This document shows positions 13,925 to 21,471 of a stretch of 40,510 nt of DNA, in pieces; the stretch's first letter is position 1, and each line of letters begins with the position of its first letter. The notes below the pieces were generated by a model. The model was not told the DNA's origin and did not search any database. It worked only from the letters and a program-made list of their open reading frames with translations. Made by a program: the position numbers and the translations under genes. The stretch is from an uncultured Eubacteriales bacterium (lineage in GTDB: Bacteria > Bacillota > Clostridia > Christensenellales > CAG-138): assembly GCA_900540495.1 (NCBI GenBank), contig UQGA01000016.1:1-40510 (forward strand), given 5' to 3'.

Positions 13925-15349
13925 ATGGAAGAAGAACGGACGATAGAACCGACAAACGAACCGGCGGTGGGGCGTCTGCGCCTTGCCATGACGCTGATCC
14001 CGCTGCTTGCGCTGCTCGGGTGCTTCGCGCACTGGCTGCTGACCAATACGCATCCGCGCGTGTTGGGCGTTGTGGCCGCCGCCGTGATCACGCTGCTGTT
14101 TGCGCTGCTTGGCGTGCGCTTCATTCCGCAGTGGATCGAGGCGTGGAGCGGAGCGCCGGAGACGCTGTTTCGCGCGTGCGAGGGAAAGCGCAGCGGCCGG
14201 CGGCAGCGGATGCACCCGTTTTTCAAAATCGTGCTGGCCGTGCTGCTTTCCCGGCTGCTACTCTTTGCGCTGGCCTACATACTGGTTGCCGTGCGGGACG
14301 GATACGCCGGCGGGATCTTCGACCGCATGGACATCTGGAATCCGGTCGGCATCGACTCGCGCCACTACCTGAGCATCGCGGAGTTCGGCTATCAGACCGA
14401 GGGGGATGCGCGGCTGCTGCTCGTGTTCCTTCCGTTCTATCCGCTCGTGGTGCGCCTGTTCCACTATGTGTTCCAGGATTTTCTGGTATCCGGCCTGTTC
14501 GTGTCGAACGTATCGTTCCTGTTCGCCGCCTACCTGCTGTATGAGCTGGCGTTGCTCGACATGGACCGCCGCGGCGCGCTGCGTGCGGTCAAGTACATCT
14601 GCATCCTGCCGGCCTCCTGCCTGTTCTGCACGCCGATGAGCGACGGGCTCTTCCTGCTGCTCGCCGTGTCGTGCATGTATCTGACGCGCCGCAAACTGTA
14701 TGTGCCCGCGTGCGTGGTCGGCTTTTTTGCCGCGTTTGCGCGCGTGCCGGGCCTGCTGCTGCTCGTGCCGGTTTGCTTTGAACTGGTGGGCGATCTCGTG
14801 CGCGACGTCAGGGTGGGCGCGCAGGGGCGGCGGTTTGTGCTCTCCGCGGTGGGGCGATGCCTTTCGCTGCTGTTGATCCCGCTCGGGTTCGGACTGTTCC
14901 TGTTCCTCAACTACCGCCTCACGGGCGACTGGTTCCGCTTCCTGCAATACCAGCAGGAGAACTGGAGCCAGAGCATGGGCTGGTTTTTCAACACGGCGGA
15001 GTATCAGACGGTTTATGCGCTCAATGCCGCGCGGGAGGGCTCTGAGACGTTCTACGGGCTGTGGCTGCCGAACCTCGTGTACCTGTTTGGCGCGCTTGCG
15101 CTCGTCATAGCGGCGCAAAAGCGGCTCCGCCCGTCCTATGTGGCCTATTTTATCGTCTACTATGCGGTGACGATGGGGGCGACCTGGCTGCTTTCCGCGC
15201 CGCGATACCTGACGGCGGCGTTTCCGCTGGCGCTCAGCCTTGCGGCGCTGACGGAGAAGCGGTGGGCGGACGCGGTGGCGACGCTCGTCTGCGTTGCGGG
15301 CCTGCTGTTCTATCTGTTCGCGTTTCTGCAGCGATGGGCCGTCTATTGA
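13925..15349 (+). CDS. PIG-V/Gpi18-like membrane glycosyltransferase
   Basis: 474 residues with about ten hydrophobic segments. The first luminal-type loop after a membrane helix contains DSRHYLSIAEFGY (about residues 141-153), matching the D-x-x-HY/F-x-x-IA--GY motif of PIG-V/Gpi18-related GT-C mannosyltransferases. FLPFYPLVVRLF follows, then the family-like LLYELALLDMDRRGALRAVKY and a helix-rich C-terminus. Bacterial members probably use polyprenyl-phosphate sugar donors; acceptor and sugar are unknown. It starts 12 bp after the small anchored protein, with only a weak ribosome site, and ends the floA operon before a shared terminator. Placement in a flotillin operon suggests a cell-envelope glycan or glycolipid role (inference). 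Confidence 0.8.
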   Translation: MEEERTIEPTNEPAVGRLRLAMTLIPLLALLGCFAHWLLTNTHPRVLGVVAAAVITLLFALLGVRFIPQWIEAWSGAPETLFRACEGKRSGRRQRMHPFFKIVLAVLLSRLLLFALAYILVAVRDGYAGGIFDRMDIWNPVGIDSRHYLSIAEFGYQTEGDARLLLVFLPFYPLVVRLFHYVFQDFLVSGLFVSNVSFLFAAYLLYELALLDMDRRGALRAVKYICILPASCLFCTPMSDGLFLLLAVSCMYLTRRKLYVPACVVGFFAAFARVPGLLLLVPVCFELVGDLVRDVRVGAQGRRFVLSAVGRCLSLLLIPLGFGLFLFLNYRLTGDWFRFLQYQQENWSQSMGWFFNTAEYQTVYALNAAREGSETFYGLWLPNLVYLFGALALVIAAQKRLRPSYVAYFIVYYAVTMGATWLLSAPRYLTAAFPLALSLAALTEKRWADAVATLVCVAGLLFYLFAFLQRWAVY

Positions 15350-15371
15350 CCGGCGACGGGCATGGCGGACG

Positions 15372-15417
15372 AAAAAACGGCGGGCCTTCCGCTTGCGGGA
15401 AGGCCTCGCCGCTTTTT
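15372..15417. terminator. Bidirectional terminator between convergent genes
   Basis: GGCGGGCCTTCC (15379-15390) pairs with GGGAAGGCCTCGCC (15397-15410) around a short loop. AAAAAA (15372-15377) precedes and TTTTT (15413-15417) follows, so it can end transcription of the genes on both sides. Confidence 0.9.
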
Positions 15418-15431
15418 GGAATGGAATGCGC

Positions 15432-16277
15432 TCAGGCGCGTCGCGCGGCCGTGCCGGAAGAACCGGCGGGGACGCGGCGGCGCCGCGGCTTGGTGGCGAA
15501 ATACAGGCCGAGGAGCAGCGCGGCGACGCCGAGCCCCAGCAGCCCGAAGAGCGTAAACGCGCCGCCGCTGGACTTTTGCAGCGCATCGACAAACTGCGCC
15601 GAATCCGCGTCGCGCGCGCTGAGCAGCGCGCTGTTCATCCCGACGCCGCACAGCAGCACCGCGATGCCGGAGAGGGCGGCCGTGACGGACCACCAGATCA
15701 GCCCGATGCGGCCCTTGCGCCGCCGCTTGCCCAGCACGAGCACCAGCAGCAGCCCGAACAGCAGGATCGCCACCGCCAGCAGGATGCGCGTCACCGGGCT
15801 GAACAGCGTTTCCAGTATGGCCAGCGAGCGCGTGGTGATGCCAAGCGTGACGGCCAGCGACAGGCGGCTGGCCAGCATATCGTTTAGCTGCGAAGCCAGT
15901 TCCGTCGCCATGAGGGCGCCGACCGTTTCCGCCGTATCGCCGATCGCCGGCACAAGCAGGTCGGAGAGCAGGCCCGCGAGCTCGGTTTCGTCCACATGCG
16001 GCAGCGCATCGCCGCGCACGAGCGAGGCGACCACGTCCGCCGCCAGACGGCCCGCATAGGCGTTGAGCGGCCCCGCATCGGCCGCGTCGGCGGCAAGGTC
16101 CATGCTGGTCATGAGGTCGGATACGATGCTGTCCATGAGCCCGGCGCCCTCGACTGCGGAGGTAAGCGCGGCGGGGGAGATGAGCCGGTCGGCCACGAAC
16201 AGGCAGAACAGCGCGGCCTGCGATACGAACAGAAGCACGGAGAGCAGGATGGCGAACAGGATGCGCAGAGCTTTCAT
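15432..16277 (-). CDS. Membrane protein with large extracytoplasmic domain
   Basis: 281 residues, not recognised. An N-terminal hydrophobic segment (ILFAILLSVLLFVSQAALFCLFVAD) is followed by about 130 mostly helical, acidic residues. Then come three membrane segments (ITRILLAVAILLFGLLLVLVLG, IWWSVTAALSGIAVLLCGV and FTLFGLLGLGVAALLLGLYFA) and a basic tail RRRRVPAGSS. The layout suggests an external domain held between membrane segments. Two ATG codons lie in tandem; 16277 is preferred because AAGGAG is 7 nt before it, while 16280 is only 4 nt away. Upstream extension would run through the promoter. Single-gene unit with its own promoter and the shared terminator. Confidence 0.8.
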   Translation of the reverse strand: MKALRILFAILLSVLLFVSQAALFCLFVADRLISPAALTSAVEGAGLMDSIVSDLMTSMDLAADAADAGPLNAYAGRLAADVVASLVRGDALPHVDETELAGLLSDLLVPAIGDTAETVGALMATELASQLNDMLASRLSLAVTLGITTRSLAILETLFSPVTRILLAVAILLFGLLLVLVLGKRRRKGRIGLIWWSVTAALSGIAVLLCGVGMNSALLSARDADSAQFVDALQKSSGGAFTLFGLLGLGVAALLLGLYFATKPRRRRVPAGSSGTAARRA

Positions 16278-16311
16278 CATGTCACTCCTTTGCAGCGGAT
16301 GTTTGTACACA

Positions 16312-16340
16312 AGTTTATAGAACTTCTTGCCCGCTGTCAA
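16312..16340 (-). promoter_or_regulatory. Promoter of the 15.4-16.3 kb membrane protein gene
   Basis: Minus strand TTGACA (16340-16335), 17 bp, TAAACT (16317-16312), 32 bp before the tandem ATGs. Confidence 0.8.
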
Positions 16341-16395
16341 CCTCACCTAACGTCGTTGCACCGGTTGCGGGACGGCTTTGCGGGGATTTTGGTGC

Positions 16396-16424
16396 TTGCT
16401 ATTTTGGGCCGGACAAAATAAACT
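16396..16424 (+). promoter_or_regulatory. Promoter of esterase/acyltransferase operon
   Basis: TTGCTA (16396-16401), 17 bp, TAAACT (16419-16424), about 30 bp before the first gene. Divergent from the promoter at 16312-16340. Confidence 0.6.
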
Positions 16425-16453
16425 GGTAGACAGCAGACGAGGGAGGGAAGTCC

Positions 16454-17344
16454 TTGCACATCAAGTCCAGATTGTTGCGCGCCCAGATGTTCCTGCTGCG
16501 CCCGATCGCAACGCAGACGGGCGATCTGGGAACCGTTCGCGCGCTGCAGGAGGAGTCCGGCAAGCTCATAACGCGGCGGGATGCGGCGCTCTCGCCGGTG
16601 TCGTTGCCGCATTGCGGGGCGGAGCTGGCCACGCCGCCCGAACTGCCGCCCGCGCGGGGGATTCTGCTGTATCTGCACGGCGGTGGCTATACGGCCGGCA
16701 GGCTGGAGTATGCGCGAGGGTTTGGCAGCACGCTGGCGGTGCGCACCGGCTTTCCGGTGCTGTATCCGGCCTATCGCCTTGCGCCGGAGCACCCATATCC
16801 CGCGGCGCTCGACGATGCGGAGGCCGCCTATCGCCATCTGATCGGGAGCGGCTATGATGCGGCGCACATCGTGCTCTGCGGCGAATCCGCGGGGGGCGGG
16901 CTCTGCTTTGCGCTGTGCCTGCGCCTCAAGCGGCTGGGCCTGCCGCTGCCGGCCGGCGTGGCGGCCATCTCGCCCTGGGTGGACCTTGCGTGTACCGGCG
17001 GGTCGTATATGGAAAACCAGGGGAAGGACCCGCTGCTTACGCGGGAGGAGCTGGCGTTCAGCGCGGCCGCCTATGCCGGCGACACGCCGCTGACCGATCC
17101 GTATGTTTCCCCGCTTTACGGCGATCTTGACGGTTTGCCGCCCACGCTGCTGTTTGCCGGCGGGGAGGAGCTGCTGCTGGACGATATGCGCGGGTTGTAC
17201 GCGCGGTTGAAAGCGGCCGGCTGCGCGGTGCGGCGGTTCGTTGCGCCGGAGATGTGGCATGCCTACGTGCTCTACGGCGTGGAAGAGGCGGAGGCGGATT
17301 TTGTCCGCATCGGCGATTTTGTGCGGGAGGCGTTCGAGGAATGA
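16454..17344 (+). CDS. Alpha/beta-hydrolase, HSL-type esterase
   Basis: 296 residues of the hormone-sensitive-lipase/acetyl-esterase family. The oxyanion-hole motif YLHGGGYT is at about 73-80 (HGGG 75-78), the nucleophile elbow GESAGGG has Ser145, and the histidine of the triad is in MWHAY (His269). The acid is probably Glu238 or Asp243 in GGEELLLDD. YRLAPEHPYPAALDD is a classic family block. No signal peptide, so it acts in the cytoplasm on a small acyl ester. Start is TTG at 16454 after GGGAGGGA; no better start is in reach. Its stop overlaps the next start (ATGA at 17341-17344), so it is tightly coupled to the acyltransferase-like gene. Confidence 0.9.
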   Translation: MHIKSRLLRAQMFLLRPIATQTGDLGTVRALQEESGKLITRRDAALSPVSLPHCGAELATPPELPPARGILLYLHGGGYTAGRLEYARGFGSTLAVRTGFPVLYPAYRLAPEHPYPAALDDAEAAYRHLIGSGYDAAHIVLCGESAGGGLCFALCLRLKRLGLPLPAGVAAISPWVDLACTGGSYMENQGKDPLLTREELAFSAAAYAGDTPLTDPYVSPLYGDLDGLPPTLLFAGGEELLLDDMRGLYARLKAAGCAVRRFVAPEMWHAYVLYGVEEAEADFVRIGDFVREAFEE

Positions 17345-18618
17345 CGGAGAGCGGGCGCTGGATGCGGCTCGACAACGCCGCCAAGATCTATCCGGCCGCC
17401 AGCAGCCGCCGCTGGCATGCGCTGTTCCGCCTGTCCGCCACGCTGACCGAGCCGGTGGACCCGGATGTGCTGCTGCAGGCGCAGCGGCGCATGGTGCGGC
17501 GGTTTCCGTCGTTCTATGTGCGCCTCAGGCGCGGCATGTTCTGGTATTATCTCGAAGGGGTGGACGAATGCGCCGCCGTGGAGCCGGACGGCGAATCGCC
17601 CTGCATGCCCCTGCAGCGGCGGGAGAAGCGCGGCCTGAGGCTTCGCGTGCGCTACCGGGGAAACCGCATTGCCGTGGAGTTTTTCCATGCGATTACGGAT
17701 GGAACGGGCGGCCTGTGCTTTTTGAAGACGCTTGTGGCGGAATACCTTTCCCTGCGCTACGGGGCTGCGATCCCGCGGGGAGACGGCGTGCTGGATTGCG
17801 ACGAGCCGCCGCACGGGGCGGAGCTGGACGACAGCTTTCTTGCCAACGCGGGCGACATCGCCATCGACCGAACCGAGGCGAACGCCTATCACCTGAGCGG
17901 CGATCTGGAGCCGGACGGCTTTATCCACCTGACGACCGCCTGCGTGCCGCTCGCCGCCGTAACGGCGCGCGCGAAAGCGTTCGGCGTCAGCCTGACCGCT
18001 TATCTCACGGCGCTGCTCATCGATGCGGCCTGCCAGTTGCAGCAGGAGGACGGCACCGCGCGCCGGCGGCGCAGGCCGGTCAAGATCTGCGTGCCGGTCA
18101 ACCTGCGCCGCTTTTTCCCAAGCGAAACGCTGCGCAATTTTTCCAGCTACGTCAATCCCGGCGTGGAAACGCGGTTGGGGACGTATACGCTGGAGGAGAT
18201 CGTGCAGGCGGTACACCACCACATGGGCACGGAGGCGACCGCCAAACGCCTGGGCGCCAAATTTACCGCTAACGTCAGTTCCGAGCGAAACGCTGCGCTG
18301 CGCCTTGCGCCGCTGTTTCTGAAGAACGTGGCGATGAAATGCGCCTTTCTGATGGTGGGCGACCGCAAGACGACCACCATCCTTTCCAACCTCGGCCTCG
18401 TGACGCTGCCGGACGCGATGGCCGCCCATGTATCGCGCATGGAGTTTGTACTGGGGCCGCTTTCGCGCAACCCCGTCGCCTGCGCGGCGCTTTCCTATGG
18501 CGATACGCTCTGTCTGAACCTGACCAGCACCCTGCGGGAACCGGCGCTGGAGCGCGCGTTTTTGACGCGGCTCGTGCGCCAGGGCGTTCCCGTGCGGGTG
18601 GAAAGCAACCAGAGGTGA
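17341..18618 (+). CDS. Alcohol acetyltransferase-like, condensation-fold protein
   Basis: 425 residues of the chloramphenicol-acetyltransferase/condensation fold. The active-site HxxxD motif is FFHAITDGTGG (His116 and Asp120), placed in the N-terminal third as expected. The second half has PVNLRRFFPSETLRNFSSYVNPG, which resembles the DFGWG-side strand region of alcohol acetyltransferases and PapA/AATase proteins, and ILSNLGLVTLPDAM. Donor and acceptor are unknown; an acyl-CoA to alcohol or hydroxy-lipid transfer is the simplest guess. ATG at 17341 overlaps the esterase stop; upstream in-frame codons are esterase in another frame. Together with the esterase it could form a make-and-break pair for one ester. 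Confidence 0.85.
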   Translation: MTESGRWMRLDNAAKIYPAASSRRWHALFRLSATLTEPVDPDVLLQAQRRMVRRFPSFYVRLRRGMFWYYLEGVDECAAVEPDGESPCMPLQRREKRGLRLRVRYRGNRIAVEFFHAITDGTGGLCFLKTLVAEYLSLRYGAAIPRGDGVLDCDEPPHGAELDDSFLANAGDIAIDRTEANAYHLSGDLEPDGFIHLTTACVPLAAVTARAKAFGVSLTAYLTALLIDAACQLQQEDGTARRRRRPVKICVPVNLRRFFPSETLRNFSSYVNPGVETRLGTYTLEEIVQAVHHHMGTEATAKRLGAKFTANVSSERNAALRLAPLFLKNVAMKCAFLMVGDRKTTTILSNLGLVTLPDAMAAHVSRMEFVLGPLSRNPVACAALSYGDTLCLNLTSTLREPALERAFLTRLVRQGVPVRVESNQR

Positions 18619-18623
18619 TTCCG

Positions 18624-19325
18624 ATGTCCTATTGTCCCAACTGCGGCGTGGAGCTGGCGCCGTCGGAGGCGCGCTGCCCGCTGTGCCGGACGGCCGCCCC
18701 ACAGCCGCCGGAGACGGCGGAGAAGCCGTATCCGCCGGCGGCAAACGTGCCGGTCGGCCGTGCCGCGCCGCGCAAGCGCCGCACGTTTGCGCTTGCATGC
18801 GCCATCCTGCTGCTCATCCCCGTGCTCACCTGCGTGGTCAGCGATTTGAGCATCGGCGGCACGCTCACGTGGGCGTGGTATGTGATCCTTTCGTTTGCGC
18901 TGCTGTATGTGTTGCTGTTCCCGCCGTTCATACTGCTCAGGCGCCGGCTGATGGTCAGCCTCGCGCTGGACTGCGCCGGCGTGATCGGGTTTCTCTGGGG
19001 CATGGAGCGGCTGACGGGCGGCGGCTGGTTCTTGCGCTTTGGTCTGCCGGTCACGCTGCTGGTGTACGCCGTGGTGCTGGCGGTGGTGCTGCTGGTGCGC
19101 AAGTCGCCGTGGAACCATCTGAAGGTGCTGGCGGCCACCCTGTGCGGCATGGGCGTGTTCGTGCTGGCGCTCGAATGGCTCATCAACCGCAGCTTTTATC
19201 CCGGCCGGACGGTCAGTTGGTCGATCTATACCTGCATCCCCTGCCTGCTGCTCGGCGCGGCTTTGTTCGTGATCGACCGCAACCCGGCCTGCAAGCAGGA
19301 GCTGCACAAACGGTTCTTTTTCTAA
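18624..19325 (+). CDS. Zinc-ribbon membrane protein (DUF6320-like)
   Basis: 233 residues. The N-terminus is a zinc ribbon, YCPNCGVELAPSEARCPLC, with Cys4, Cys7, Cys18 and Cys21. A Pro-rich linker follows, then about six membrane segments (for example FALACAILLLIPVLTCVV, WYVILSFALLYVLLFPPFILL and LPVTLLVYAVVLAVVLLV). It ends in a short basic-aromatic tail LHKRFFF. From memory this matches DUF6320 proteins, which tend to sit next to alcohol-acetyltransferase-like genes; I cannot verify this here. It begins 5 bp after the acyltransferase gene, with AGAGGTGA as ribosome site. It probably provides the membrane site for the two enzymes (inference). Confidence 0.8.
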   Translation: MSYCPNCGVELAPSEARCPLCRTAAPQPPETAEKPYPPAANVPVGRAAPRKRRTFALACAILLLIPVLTCVVSDLSIGGTLTWAWYVILSFALLYVLLFPPFILLRRRLMVSLALDCAGVIGFLWGMERLTGGGWFLRFGLPVTLLVYAVVLAVVLLVRKSPWNHLKVLAATLCGMGVFVLALEWLINRSFYPGRTVSWSIYTCIPCLLLGAALFVIDRNPACKQELHKRFFF

Positions 19326-19380
19326 ACGGCGGGGCTGCCGCCGGTATCACAAGCGCCGCAGGGCGCAGGGAGGGGTTCAC

Positions 19381-20619
19381 ATGTCGCATATTCGGGACAT
19401 CCGCCTGAAGGACGAGGGACATCAGCGCATCGCCTGGGTGGCGCGGCACATGCCGGTGCTGAACGCCGTGGGCGAACGGTTTGCGCAGGAGCGGCCGTTC
19501 GCGGGGCGCCGCATCGCGCTGTCGATCCACCTGGAGGCAAAGACCGCCTATCTGGTCAGGACGCTGGTGCGCGGCGGCGCGGAGCTGTTCGTGACGGGTT
19601 CCAACCGCCTGTCCACGCAGGACGCCGTCTGCGCGGCGCTGGTGGACGACGGCATCACCGTCAACGCCATCCACGGCGCGTCGGAGGCGGACACCGTCGC
19701 GCTCTGGAAGGAGACGCTTTCCTGCCGGCCCGATATTGTAATCGACGACGGGGCGGATCTGGTCAATCTGCTGCTGGGCGATTGCGCCGCATACGCCGGC
19801 CGTGTGCTGGGCGGCTGCGAGGAGACGACCTCCGGCGTGCAGCGCCTGCGCGGCTGGGCGGCGGCCGGCCGGCTGCCGTTCCCGGTCATGGCGGTCAACG
19901 ACGCCCGTTGCAAGAGCTTTTTTGACAATACCTATGGAACGGGACAGACCGTGTGGGATGCGATCATGCGCACGACGAACCTGCAGATCAACGGCAAAAC
20001 CGTTGTCGTGGCGGGCTACGGGTATTGCGGCCGTGGCGTAGCGAAGGTGGCGCACGGCCTCGGCGCGCAGGTCATCGTGACGGAGGTGGACCCTGTCAAG
20101 TCGGTGCTGGCCATCATGGACGGCTATCGGGCGATGACGATGGCCGAGGCCGCGCCGCTTGGCGATATCTTTGTGACCGTGACCGCCTGCTGCGACGTCA
20201 TCCGGCCGGAGCACTTTGCGCAGATGAAGGACAACGCGATCGTCAGCAACGCGGGGCATTTCAACATCGAGCTCGACCTGCCCGGCCTCAAGGCCATGGC
20301 GGTGGAGCGGGTGGCGCTTCGGAAGAATCTCGACGGCTATGTGCTGCCGGACGGCCGCACGATCGGCGTCGTGGCCGACGGCGGGCTGTGCAACATCGCC
20401 GCGGCGGACGGGCACCCCATGGAGATCATGGATATGTCGTTCGCGCTGCAGGCGCTTGCCGCCGAGCACATCCTCCGAAACGGCGCTTCGCTGCGCCCCG
20501 GCGTGCATGCCGTTCCGGAGGAGATCGACCGGCGCGTGGGAGAACTCAAGCTCCGGGCGTTGGGCGGCGCCTGCGACACCCTGAGCGAGCGGCAGCGCGC
20601 CTTTCTGCGCGCGCATTGA
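19381..20619 (+). CDS. ahcY: S-adenosylhomocysteine hydrolase
   Basis: 412 residues, the short bacterial/archaeal form. Reversibly cleaves S-adenosylhomocysteine to adenosine and homocysteine using bound NAD+ (EC 3.3.1.1). Family positions are visible: SIHLEAKTAYL (His50), DDGADLV (Asp123), EETTSGV (Glu147/148), and NDARCKSFFDNTYGTGQ with Lys178 and Asp182. The Rossmann motif GYGYCGRG is at 212-219, and AGHFNIE is the usual substrate-side block. GGGAGGGG before the ATG is a good ribosome site. It lies 55 bp after the zinc-ribbon gene without a visible promoter or terminator, so read-through is possible. An S-inosylhomocysteine-hydrolase specificity cannot be excluded by eye. Confidence 0.92.
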   Translation: MSHIRDIRLKDEGHQRIAWVARHMPVLNAVGERFAQERPFAGRRIALSIHLEAKTAYLVRTLVRGGAELFVTGSNRLSTQDAVCAALVDDGITVNAIHGASEADTVALWKETLSCRPDIVIDDGADLVNLLLGDCAAYAGRVLGGCEETTSGVQRLRGWAAAGRLPFPVMAVNDARCKSFFDNTYGTGQTVWDAIMRTTNLQINGKTVVVAGYGYCGRGVAKVAHGLGAQVIVTEVDPVKSVLAIMDGYRAMTMAEAAPLGDIFVTVTACCDVIRPEHFAQMKDNAIVSNAGHFNIELDLPGLKAMAVERVALRKNLDGYVLPDGRTIGVVADGGLCNIAAADGHPMEIMDMSFALQALAAEHILRNGASLRPGVHAVPEEIDRRVGELKLRALGGACDTLSERQRAFLRAH

Positions 20620-20636
20620 GCGGGGAAAGGGAACGG

Positions 20637-20665
20637 GCCGGCGCCGCGCTGCCGGCGTATTTTCT
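20637..20665 (+). terminator. Possible terminator after ahcY
   Basis: GCCGGC (20637-20642), an 8-nt loop, GCCGGC (20651-20656), then GTATTTTC. The U-tract is short, so termination would be imperfect. Confidence 0.4.
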
Positions 20666-20700
20666 CAAAGCGTTTCAACCGGCACGCCCGGACGGCCGCC

Positions 20701-20903
20701 CCGGCGGCCTTTCCATGGCTGCCGACGCCCGCGGCCCCTGCGCAACCGTTTCGATTTTCGACGCTCGCGGCCCCTGCGCAACCGTTTCGATTTTCGACGC
20801 CCGGGTCGGCCGTCCCGGCGGCCTTTCCATGGCTGCCGACGCCCGCGGCCCCTGCGCAACCGTTTTGATTTTCGACGCCCGGGTCGGCCGTCCCGGCGGC
20901 CTT
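20701..20903. repeat. Nested 36-bp and 78-bp direct repeats
   Basis: CCGGCGGCCT begins at 20701, 20815 and 20893; GCGGCCCCTGCGCAACCGTT begins at 20731, 20767 and 20845. The spacings 36, 78 and 114 (36 plus 78) show a 78-bp unit in which a 36-bp segment was duplicated once more. Both periods are multiples of three. The repeat lies between the end of ahcY and the 3' end of the DUF896 gene. No gene is called inside it. Confidence 0.9.
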
Positions 20904-20927
20904 CCCCGGCCTGCCCGCCGCCCCGCT

Positions 20928-21122
20928 TCAGTGGAGCCGCTTTGCCCCGTCCCCGCCCGATGGGCGCAGGCCCTCGAGCTGCGCGCGCAGGTTTTCGCGC
21001 ACGGCGGCAATGTATTCCTCGCGCAACTGGCGCTGTTCCGCCGCTTCCTCCGGGGTAAGGCCCTCGGGCGTGCACGCCTTTTGGGCGAGCGCGTTGATCC
21101 GCGCAATCCGTTCCTGTGTCAT
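20928..21122 (-). CDS. DUF896 (YnzC-like) small protein
   Basis: 64 residues on the minus strand. The sequence ERIARINALAQKACTPEGLTPEEAAEQRQLREEYIAAVR is the helical-hairpin signature of the DUF896/UPF0291 family, seen in B. subtilis YnzC. NLRAQLEGLRP follows. Members are cytoplasmic two-helix proteins of unknown function, in Bacillus linked to the SOS regulon; no LexA-type gene is visible here. The start is ATG at 21122, overlapping the stop of a possible upstream 61-codon frame by ATGA. Its own ribosome site is weak (GGGGTG), so coupling to that frame would make sense. Confidence 0.9.
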   Translation of the reverse strand: MTQERIARINALAQKACTPEGLTPEEAAEQRQLREEYIAAVRENLRAQLEGLRPSGGDGAKRLH

Positions 21123-21304
21123 GGCCGCACCCCGTCCGTTCCTCTCCCGGCGGCAACGATGGCCGTCCCGGCCGCAAAGCGGTCGGAAAATTCGATTCCC
21201 GGCCGGCGGGCCGGGCGCATCCGCAGCTTCCCTGCTGCGGGCGATGCGCTCCCTTCAAAGGCGGGCGGGGACGACCGCCCCGGCGCCAACATCGCGTTTG
21301 TCAT
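21119..21304 (-). CDS. Doubtful 61-residue frame coupled to DUF896 gene
   Basis: ATG at 21304 follows GGGAG by 8 nt, lies downstream of a good promoter, and its stop overlaps the DUF896 start as ATGA. That arrangement favours translation. The peptide (MTNAMLAPGRSSPPAFEG...) is Pro/Arg/Ala-rich with no recognisable domain, and in such GC-rich DNA it may be chance. It could be a leader that loads ribosomes onto the DUF896 start rather than a working protein. Confidence 0.3.
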   Translation of the reverse strand: MTNAMLAPGRSSPPAFEGSASPAAGKLRMRPARRPGIEFSDRFAAGTAIVAAGRGTDGVRP

Positions 21305-21372
21305 GGATTTCGCTCCCGTTCCGTTTTCTGATCTGCCGCAGTATGCTGCGAAAGGTTTCCTCTGACGGTCCC

Positions 21373-21401
21373 ATTGTACCAGCCCGTGCCGGGTGCGTCA
21401 A
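21373..21401 (-). promoter_or_regulatory. Promoter of DUF896 transcript
   Basis: Minus strand TTGACG (21401-21396), 17 bp, TACAAT (21378-21373). It gives a leader of roughly 240 nt before the DUF896 start, which contains the doubtful 61-codon frame and GC-rich inverted repeats. Divergent from the promoter at 21435-21463. Confidence 0.75.
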
Positions 21402-21434
21402 GGAACCCGCAGCCGGCCCCGCCTGCGGCGCGTT

Positions 21435-21463
21435 TTGACTTTTGCCCCGCGCGCTGGTATACT
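21435..21463 (+). promoter_or_regulatory. Promoter of DUF512-der-plsY operon
   Basis: TTGACT (21435-21440), 17 bp, TATACT (21458-21463) with an extended -10 TG just before. Predicted transcription start is about 21469-21471, immediately before the ATG at 21472. Confidence 0.85.
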
Positions 21464-21471
21464 GCTTACGT

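Noticed and set aside
20675..21106. 143-residue minus-strand frame over the nested repeats
   Set aside because: It overlaps the DUF896 gene in another frame and is a repetitive Arg-rich translation of the repeat.
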